Below, in pieces: positions 55,590 to 64,000 of a DNA stretch of 64,000 bases. This stretch comes from Amblyomma americanum (taxonomy: Eukaryota > Arthropoda > Arachnida > Ixodida > Ixodidae): positions 108,451,701 to 108,515,700 of the forward strand of contig NC_135500.1 in NCBI RefSeq assembly GCF_052857255.1, read 5' to 3'. A program made the translations under genes and the position numbers. Numbering within the stretch: position 1 is the first letter of the stretch; the number at the start of each line of letters is the position of its first letter. The notes under the pieces are model-generated. The model was not told the origin of the DNA, searched no databases, and worked only from the letters and a program-made list of their open reading frames with translations.

Positions 55590-58500
55590 GGACGAGTCAA
55601 GTACCGTAATGAAACCAGCTATGCCAGCCCACAGATGAGAAAACGAACTTCGGTTTGCCCCGTCAACCATAACAAAACATATTGGGTTAATTGTGATTAA
55701 TAACCGGCAAGTCCTTTTCAGTGGGCGCGTCATGGCTGGCGATCCCACATGTTATGTACTTAACCATTGGCAGTATTGCAAAAACACATGAGACGCGGTC
55801 AGCGGACTTCCCCTGCAATGGTAATGCGTTCACTGCAACGCTCTTTGTCTGGTTTCCCCAGCGCCCAAATGCTAATCAAGCATACAGTTACTCGAGTGAT
55901 GACATCTGCGCGGGAAAGAAAATTTATCTTGCTGGCGGCGGGTCTCGGGACAGACGTCAGCGCTCGAGTTCGGCCGCAGCCAAGTCCGCTGAGCGAGACA
56001 AAAACAAAAAAAAAACAAAAAGAAGCTAAACGATCACGCGCTGCGTTGTTGGTTCGACCCGCCGGCGCGGCTCAGGGTCACCTCACTGGACGTGCGCGCC
56101 AGGGTCGCGCGTGCAGATTCCATCCCAGTCGAGTTCCGCGTTTCCTTGTCTCATCGATGGCGGGGACGTGCTGCGGCCCAAGGTGAAAACGTCCGCTCGT
56201 TAGAGGCGTGATAAATGACGCTGCCGCTCTGCCCAACGGGGCAGCGCGCAGAGCAGTCAGCTTTGTGGTGCACGTCCAGCCAGCGGCCACAGATTCGGGC
56301 ACGCCACATAACCCCTCACGGTTTCATGTCTTCAAATGCGCGCGAATCGCGGCATTCCCAAAATCTGGAGCAAATGTTTACAAACTCACAATGCAGTGCA
56401 TTTTCTCGAGCCTGCCGCTGATTGGTCTCTCCAGGAATGAGACGATTGCACTCTGCCTAACAAGCGACTTAACTTCCACGTGTTATGGCGAAACACGCCG
56501 ATAGGCGTGGCTCTCAAGTGCGATAGAAAAAAGAGGACTTAGTTTCGAAGAGGGCTTCTCAGAATACGAAGAGAGCGCGCGTGATTGGACTTCCTTTCTG
56601 CGCGTTAGACTGTTCTTGTGTTCATATAATTCCTGTAGTCAGGAGGAGCTGCGAAGAGCATTTTCAGTTCATTGGTTTGATTTCTCTTCGAAGTCTGGCA
56701 TTTATCCCACTAAGCTATAACTGAACGCGTACAAGTCTTTGATATGAAAGCAATAGGCTTAACTTATCCGAACACGTTGCGGTGGTGGCAGCAAGCCACA
56801 GAGCGCTCTTTACGGTCGTAATCAACTGGCTCGCAACTAGCTTCGGCGGTGCCGATGAAGGAACATTACTTATCTTTATAGCTAATATAAGCGCTAGTGT
56901 AGACGCACAAGCGGTGCAGTCTGACATGCAAACAAACCAGTCGTACTAAAAGAGAACCCGTGTCGGCTGAATACAGCTCATCAGCACTGCATATAAAAAC
57001 ACAGACAGCAGCCCCGTTTCTGGGCATTGCGTCAGCAAACAAGTCGTAACCGCGCATAACAAGAAAGAAGCGGGACGGAGGGAGGCAAACGGAGAACGCG
57101 CATTTTCCCTGGGCCATGAATATTACGCGCCCGCACTCGTTAGTGCGCGTAACTCTTTTGCGCTGCGTTTCGGGTAATTGCAAAAAAGGGAGAGGAGGTA
57201 GGAGCAAACGAAAACCATGTAACCCGCGAGCCCATGCACCGGGCCGTGCATACGTAAGCGAGAGCCTCACGTTTTACGAGCAAACCGGCACAGTTTCTGG
57301 AGTGCCGCTCTCCGCCATTTCCCCGCGGGCAGTGAAAACTCGTTCCTCCTCGACGAGGACACGATCGAATTTCGTCTCGGCTGAACCCGTTTCGTCTCCC
57401 CGCGGCTTTTCTGGAACAGTGCTCGGGCAGCCACAATTCCGTTAGTGGCGGAACGATCCCCTCGCCGCGATTGTGCACGCTTGCTCGTGCTGATGGGCTT
57501 GAGAAGCGAGCTGATTAGCTGGAGGGTCTGGACGTGGACTTGCAAGTAGGAGTGAGGACGCTTGTTGCGATGCGGCTTTTCATGCCATTAGAACGCGTAC
57601 AGTTCGAAGATCACGGACTGCCATTGCCAGGAATTCAGAAAAACGCTCAGCCAGTGCCGATAAGCCTAGCGGCCAATCATATTCTGTTCTGCAGCCACTA
57701 GAGCACTCTCTTTTTTTTTTTCTTAAGTCACAGGCGATGGCAACGCGCTATTTCTGAAAGTTCAAAGCCGTGCGCCACGTAGTGACAGACAGGAAAACTA
57801 GAGCCGTTCATACCGATTTCCCGGTCATAATGCAATCAGTGCTTGGATACGGGACAGCCGGTGTGGCATTAAGGAACACACGCTCACACATGGCAGCGGA
57901 AGTGCCCGGGTTTGGGCGTTGTTGTGTCCGCAGATTTTCTTCTAAGCATTGCGCAACGTCTTCAAGACACAGAGTAAGGAGTAGGAGAGAAAACCTCTGT
58001 GCTCGGGGAGAACTTCCTCTGCCTGAGGACAAGAAGGTTGGAGCTTGAGACGATGGTGTCGTCAAGGGAACTCGTTACACGCGTTCACAGCCCAAGCACG
58101 GTCCGGAAACGTACGGCTCACGCTCGCACCTTCCAGCTGCGCAGCCACAGAAAGTTGTCCGTGCATCTGGAGGGGCATCGGTGATCCTGCTTCGCAGCCA
58201 GACCCCTTCCGGCCCGTGCGCAGGCAGGGATGCACGATTTGGGACGCGCGGCGGGCGATCCCATGGCCGGATGAATGGAGCGGCGGAACGGTAGGCACGG
58301 GAGGGGTCGCGGGAGGGCTCGGGGTCGCGCCGGGTCGGTCGGGCCGAGCCAGCGAAAGTGCGCCGCTCACGCAACGACGCGCGGCGATATAATTCGGAAA
58401 ACAATGAGTGAAACGAGGCCGCTCTCTCTCTCTCTCCACCACTGAGACAAAGGGCGAGAGGAGGCTGCGCTGCGCGAGCGCAAACAAACAAGGAACGCTG

Positions 58501-59428
58501 CGAGACGCCGAGCGAAGAAGAAGAGCAGAACGCAGGGGCGAATGAGGTGCAGCCACTGCACACCACCTTCCCGGCTGGAGCCTTACCGGAGAGCAGCAAC
58601 CCTTGCCTTCGCGCTTCGGTCGGTTTTCCCTTGCCCGGCATTCCCCTTCTGCGGCCGTCTGCCGGATCTGCAAACTGGTAGTGACGTGAAGTCACGTATG
58701 CGTTCCCTTCTTTGTTCCTGCCCGCTTCTTTGCGCGTTTCTATTTGCCGCGTTCCCATTGCTCGACCACTGTGGATAAAGAATGGGCCGTGCATCTTTCT
58801 TTCGCGGCAGGTGCTTCGCCTTCTCCACACTTCCTGCCGCTTCTGGTTTTCCAAGCAATCCTTTTCGCGCTGGTCACTCGTGATTCTCCGGTTCGCCCAC
58901 GTGGATACTGCTGCCATGCTTGTGAGCAGAGTCTGAAAACGAGGGTCGAGGATCAAAAGGCACCGTCAGACAAGTGGTCGAAGAACGTTATCTTCTCTGC
59001 GAACAGGCCGGGCATCGGAAACGCTGCAGCACACTCGTGGTGCAGATCTGCGCTTTTGCCGAGGCAGCGCGCAGCTGTGCAGGACGCAGGCAGGGCGCAG
59101 TGGTCACCTGGGGGTCACCGGTCCGCTCCCTCGCAGGGGATCGAGACAGCCGCGGGGAAACTCGCAGTGGCAGCGTGCAATTAGAGCGCGGCAGAGAGCA
59201 GTGCGCGCTGTCGGGACGGTGGGAACCTGGGCAGGCAAGTTGGGTACGCTTGGCAAGTGGAAGGCCGTGCCCGCTTGCGCGTTGACGAAGGCATTGGGAA
59301 GGAGGAGCTAGGATACGAACACCATGCTCGGTTGAGTAGCGCTATTTTTGAATTCTTGTGAACGTCCAAAATTAATGCTGTCAGCTTGCGGACCACTGTT
59401 TGGACGTGCACGAGGACAACCATGCGGT
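55590..59428. other. Intergenic with CpG-rich patches
   Basis: CpG-rich at about 58040-58460, where a 293-codon minus frame (58956-58075) shows only Arg/Ala/Ser-rich composition. A T run lies at 57710-57721. No gene, RNA or transposon end could be supported. Confidence 0.4.
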
Positions 59429-59693
59429 GGTGAGTGAGTGAGTGAGTGAGTGAGTGAGTGAGTGAGTGAGTGAGTGAGTGAGTGAGTGAGTGAGTGAGTG
59501 AGTGAGTGAGTGCAACGACATCGACAACGACGATGCTGAAAAATCTAATATTGTGCACTGCCAACGAAGTTTATCTCAGTCTTCAGGTGCGACCTTTACT
59601 GAGTCAGATGGGGCGCTGTTAAAAACGACACCCAAAACGCGCGTGCTTCAGCCACGTATGGCAGTTAGTCGCTTCTTGGGGTGACACAGGATG
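59429..59693. repeat. AGTG microsatellite with tail, copy 2
   Basis: About 21 AGTG copies (59429-59512) followed by the same tail as at 35745-35926, here 59513-59693. Differences are few: an indel near GAAGTTTAT and a CATGTATGG/CACGTATGG change. The right flanks also share ATG after a 2-base difference and then diverge. Confidence 0.92.
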
Positions 59694-59869
59694 TTGTTGT
59701 ACTTACCAACGAAGTTTATAGTTGAAGAAAAATAATTGCGGGACGATCAGACATCTATGTGACACTTCTTCAAAAGCAGTTGAATTTACCTTCGATATTT
59801 GCTTTAATGCTTTTGTTCCAATGAAGGCTTTTGCTCTCAGCCGAGCCTTCACATACCCGACGAAGTTTT

Positions 59870-60130
59870 CCTGGAGGGTCGAGGTGCATGGAGGTGGGTG
59901 GCGCTGGTGGAGGGTAGAGGCGGGGTGGGGAAGGCGAGTCGAGGGTGGCGATTGGTGGGTGGGCAGAACCCCTATATAAGGAGTAGTGGAATGGAGGTGG
60001 CTGGTGGGTGGCACTCCTGTAGGGTACCATTGGGCGGGGGTAGGGTGGAGAGGTGGCTGGTGGGCGAGGATTCTGAACGATGGACGCTTCGCTCTCCGAG
60101 GCTCCAGACAGACGCCGTGATTTTAGCATT
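59870..60130. repeat. G-rich degenerate minisatellite with TATA-like box
   Basis: The words GGTGGGTGG, GGAGGGT and GGGTAGAGG recur irregularly on the plus strand across 59870-60060. A TATATAAGG box occurs at about 59973-59981. Potential G-quadruplex-forming DNA. No gene is attached. Confidence 0.4.
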
Positions 60131-62370
60131 GTGACGCTAGTAGTGCTTACGCAGTAAGAAAAGGGGGGGGGGGGGCGTAGAAGCACATCAGTTCTTGGCT
60201 TACTAAGTGACACTGGCGGTGGATATCAGTACACTGAGATTGCTATGCAATGCAGTACCAGTAATTTCGTTTGTGACCACGGTGACCAGAGGGATCACAG
60301 CTTCATATTAGCATCCTAACCATCACGTTTGCGCGTTCAACAGGTCAGCCGCAGTGCCCTGCCAGCGCTCCATTTTTACTGGTCACGACTTAAACATTCA
60401 TACAGAGAAGAAGAAAAGGGTGAAGCGGAACGGAACCCGTGCACTTGCGTAAGACAACCTGCCATAGAACGCGCCACGTTTATAACGAGCGACGCCCGCC
60501 GCCTTCGAGGCGGGAGGGGGGAGAAGGGAATTCCATGTCGCGAGTCGCCGGCAGACATGCGCTGCAGCAAAGATCACGCGAGAATCCGATTCGGGTCTGG
60601 GGCCGGGCCATTGACATCGAATCGACGACGCCTTCGACCGCCATTTGGCGCCCGACGACGCGCGTACGGGCATTATTAAGCCGGCATCGAAACGCCGGCA
60701 TCGTGTCGAAGGAACGCGAGACGCCGCCGCCAGAGGTCGTGCGTGCGCACTCTGTTGCAGAGCACGCGGCAGCGCCAACATGCAGCGGCGGCGCAGGCCC
60801 TGCTGCCTTGTGGCGCGGCGGCCGGCCCTTGCAAGGGTTCTCGGCGCGTATAACGACTTCGTTGCGTAAGCAAAGCCCGCCGCTTGAAAAGAACGGGCAG
60901 GAAGAAGAAGGGCGGCGAGTCCGCCTTGTTTCGGTATGCCGGTCGGCGCGCACATGCGTGAGCGGCCCGACGCTTTGTGGGTCGCTTCCCGGCGGCGGCG
61001 CGCGCTGCCGCTCTCTTCCAGGCGGCAGCAGAGACAAAGCAGAACGGTGACATCCTTTTGTGCTCCGAGACCCCGGCGACGGCGGGGGCGGCCTCCCCTT
61101 TCTCTCGCCCCCTCCTCGCTTGCGTCTTCACGCCCGGAACGTCCTCTTTCGCGTCGCCGCCGAAGTCCCGAATACTCACGTGTCCCCGCGTCGCTTGATA
61201 GTGACGCGCCCGTCGAGAGGCATCTCCCTTCCGGCACAGCCTGGAGTGCAACGATAGCGATCAGTGGTACCGTCCACTGTTGAGCCATACGGCATGACTT
61301 TAGTTAAGTAGCCCTGCTTGCGCTCAAAGGTTTTCGATGGCGTTCTTATGCCGTATAGGATGGAGCTTTGCTTTTATTAAGGACTTTTACAATAAGGGGA
61401 ACCTGTCTGTTAGGGAGATAGGGGAATAGCGGGTTGGCATTGTAGAGGCGCACATGGCGCCCCGCTATACCCCAGCCCCCCTTAACTTATAGGGCCCCTA
61501 TTCTAAAACTCCCTACGATCATGTGACAGTGTCCATCGGCAAAATCGTTGCTGCATTCAGCGCTACTGCAGTGTAAGAAGCGCGCGTGCCCAGCCTAACG
61601 GAGCCTGACAGCAATAGTCCCACAGCGCCATATATAACCGCGACTGAATGTGACACCCAGTGCAAACTAGCCATCGCGAATTGTAACAAGCTAAGCTCTC
61701 GTCAGAATAGATGTAATGCTGTGCAGCCGTGGAGAGCACCTCTTCGTAGCGGCTACCAACCCTCGGGAAAATATCGCGGAGTGGCCGTGGTCTCCAGCAC
61801 TGCCCGGAACATCCGACTCGCGACTGAGTGGCGGCGGCAACGGGCCGCACGCTTTCGCACTTCTCGGCACGGCGTCGACGACAACCGCTTCCGCGTGTCG
61901 GTTTCAACTTTCTACATTTTTTGCGTTTTTGTTTTTCCTCGCCATGCATATGCGCGCGTCCACTGAGCTGGGCGCTTTCGGCGGGGACACCCGTTGCCTG
62001 TGGACTTCCGCTGTGCCTGCCCGGTTGCTTGACTTCCCTCCCGGTCTAAGCGGAGACAGCGCGCTCACGACCACCGCTACTTCGCCATGCGCCCGTTTTG
62101 TGCCGTATCCTGCCATGAGTATTCTCTTCTTCCCAGTTCCTGCCCACTCTAGTCCTATTTCCCTGTCCCTTATTGTTAAATACGGGTTCTCTGTGTGACA
62201 TGTGAGGAATGCGTCTATGCGACGTCGTTACTTTCTGTTTTTTTTATTCACTCTTTCCACTTGAATACGCCACCCTCCCCGTTGAAAGAAGAAACGAAAT
62301 GACGCTTCAGGAATCAAAGCAAACGACATCGTCGGCGGGATGCCACTTTTGAGATTGATGACGGATGGCG
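60131..62370. other. CpG-rich region, no assigned gene
   Basis: 60440-61260 is one of the most CpG-rich stretches and is open on both strands (203 codons plus, 296 codons minus). The minus frame starts MAQQWTVPLIAIVALQAVPEG, signal-peptide-like, but the rest is Arg/Ala/Gly/Ser repeats without a domain. A G run and 10-bp inverted words (GCCGGCATCG/CGCCGGC) occur. I treat it as a possible CpG island. Confidence 0.35.
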
Positions 62371-63060
62371 CGTTCACATTTGTCCAAAAATCCGGCGAGC
62401 GAAGCGGATTCGCTCGCCCGGAAAAATAGGACCTGTTCTCATCTGTTGGCGCCCGGGCGAGGCGGAACCGCCGCGCCGCTGCTGTTTCTCGCTTTTCCAC
62501 ACACTTCCCGGCACCACGTCACCGCTCGCGGCGTACACAGATATGGTTAGAAAAGAGCATAAACCGATGCTGTCTGTGTGCCATAACCGTATGCGCGCTT
62601 GCGTACGTAAACGCAGGCACATTCCCATTTTTAGTTCAGACTCGCAACAAAACACCCAGCCTAGTGGCGCCATCTGCTTGTCAGAACAGGAACTAGTGCT
62701 GTCAACAAAACCGGCGCTCCTCTTAAGCCTAGCAGCGGCAGAATCGTCAATCTAAATAAAAAAAATAAAGCAAATTTATCACTTATACTTTTGATTATAG
62801 ATTAGGTGAGACGAAGCGATGTATCGATGTCCGACTTATGGCCAGTGAACGCGATGAAAAAGGCCGCAACACCGACGAATTCATTCCAAGGCGAGGGGTT
62901 CTGCGTCGAAGGGCGCCGCCATGTTTTTCGCCGCGGCGGCGGCGAACGCGAAAAATTTGGGTCCAGCCCGATCGCCCTCGCCGCGCCACTTTCCGCCTCG
63001 CTCGGCGTCAAAAGCGGCCGTATCCGCTTCGCTCGCCGGATTTTTGAACAAGTGTGAACG
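62371..63060. mobile_element. Non-autonomous DNA element with 39-bp TIRs
   Basis: Terminal inverted repeats of 39 bp at 62371-62409 and 63022-63060 (starting CGTTCACA, containing CAAAAATCCGGCGAGCGAAG) differ at only two positions. The interior of about 610 bp has no transposase. The superfamily and target duplication could not be fixed. Confidence 0.85.
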
Positions 63061-63981
63061 GGCCCTCAGGAAGAACGTTGGAGACGTCTTCAGTGGCGGC
63101 CCCTGCCTTGAGTCCTTGTAAAATGCACGTAACTATCGTCGATGGTCCTGATATTGCTGTTTGATGCTGGTCGGATGAATTGGATAGTTGGTGTTGCTAC
63201 CGATACTAAATATTAGGAATCGCATGGTTGGCGAGCTAAATAATTTGATACGGGCTTATCAGCGCAGTTTCTTTTCGCCAGCTTCTAGAAGGGCGAAGCG
63301 AAACATGAAAATCCAGGAGGCTTTTCACTCAGCTTGGCAGGTGCATCTACCAACAGGAGGCCTCAGTATAGGAAGCGAATAATTATCGTTTCGTTTACCT
63401 TCTCCCTCTTGTGAATGCGGGAAATGTGAGCGTAGCGGCAAGTAATTGTCTTTGCTCATAACTTTCGGTTATTTTCGTGCGTACAGATGTTTCGCACGTT
63501 CAGCTGATAGCACGTACAGAGTTTTGAAATAGTTCGTAGTGACGGTACATTGTCTGCTTCTGACAGGCTTGCCCTCCCCTTTATTGTTTCCTTTTCTTGT
63601 TCTTTTCTCTTTTTGCTTCTGTGTGCACACGCACAAAGTAGAACGACGTCTGTAGATCAGTTCTTTCGCAAGGTGTACGCTGGAGGTTGTTCACCGCAAA
63701 CAGCCGGTGTAATGCGCCGTTAACCCGAGAGCCTCTCGCTCTTCTTCTCGCGTCATTCACTTTCTTTCTTTTTGTTTTCGCACTCTTCAGCGCTGTCCTA
63801 AAGACGCGGTGCTGAAACAACGCCCATGCGCGCCGAGCGGACGTGACGAAACGGTTTGTCGCGGCTCGGCTGAGCGCAACACAAAGAAATCGTCAAGCGC
63901 GCTTCAGACCGATGCTCGCAAGCGCAGGGCTCGTCTATTTACGGTCAACTTGTCAGCGCATTGTTGAGGATTGACGGCGTT
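63061..63981. other. Terminal intergenic or intronic stretch
   Basis: No exon or repeat recognised. It is CpG-richer from about 63800 on. Confidence 0.4.
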
Positions 63982-64000
63982 CTCCTTTTTTGTTTTCCAG
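63982..64000 (+). other. Splice-acceptor-like sequence at window end
   Basis: The last 19 bases are a pyrimidine tract followed by CAG (TCCTTTTTTGTTTTCCAG), a strong match to a 3' splice site. If real, an exon starts at the first base after the window. The window is cut here, so it cannot be tested from this sequence. Confidence 0.3.

Noticed and set aside
58075..58956. 293-codon minus frame
   Set aside because: Same reasons: GC-rich, several overlapping frames, no recognisable motif.
60398..61288. 296-codon minus frame with signal-peptide-like start
   Set aside because: Apart from about 20 residues it is Arg/Ala/Gly-rich with no domain, and other frames overlap it at similar length. Treated as CpG-rich non-coding.

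Overview
The window looks like repeat-rich nuclear DNA of an arthropod, most likely a hard tick (Ixodidae). This rests on the kinds of repeats seen: tRNA-headed SINEs of a type I associate with ixodid ticks, an RTE-like LINE 3' end repeated in several places, Ty3/gypsy elements, many short foldback elements, and CpG-rich patches set in AT-richer DNA. Nothing suggests bacterial, plasmid or organelle DNA. I had no database access, so the tick assignment is inference.

Layout. 1-3.7 kb: a 96-bp minisatellite (1190-3662) with a higher-order arrangement of variant units. 4.8-5.9 kb: LINE and hairpin debris. 6.18-13.98 kb: a complete, apparently young Ty3/gypsy retrotransposon. Its two 1162-bp LTRs differ at about five positions. 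It has a GTTA target-site duplication, a tRNA-Leu-type primer binding site, an intact gag and an intact pol. Gag and pol are joined by a textbook -1 frameshift signal: a slippery heptamer directly before the gag stop, then an 8-nt spacer and a perfect 8-bp stem. 14.6-17.45 kb: a second, 5'-truncated and broken gypsy element with its 3' LTR. 18-23 kb: a SINE, LINE fragments, a TTTC microsatellite and a small hairpin element. 24-31 kb: mostly unique DNA with one foldback element and promoter-like motif clusters. 31.6-37.3 kb: a long compound trinucleotide repeat, a cluster of SINEs, an AGTG microsatellite with an attached 180-bp tail, and a 656-bp foldback element. 37-43 kb: more SINEs, a possible terminal exon and CpG-rich DNA. 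42.8-43.7 kb: the best candidate for a promoter plus untranslated first exon. 44.6-51 kb: a 37-bp perfect inverted repeat, a pogo-like MITE, a decayed cysteine-rich exon and a knot of C/G tracts and palindromes. 54.3-54.5 kb: a dense NRF1/CRE/X-box promoter-like cluster. 59.4 kb: a second copy of the AGTG-plus-tail repeat. 62.4-63.1 kb: a TIR element. The last bases of the window resemble a splice acceptor.

No host gene can be assigned with confidence. The only intact recognisable protein-coding unit is the 6.2-14.0 kb retrotransposon. Gag would form the particle and bind RNA; protease, reverse transcriptase, RNase H and integrase would come from the frameshifted Gag-Pol product. Host coding signal is limited to a few weak candidate exons, so the window probably lies in intergenic or intronic DNA of a large genome. 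Many GC-rich open frames of 100-300 codons were judged to be chance.
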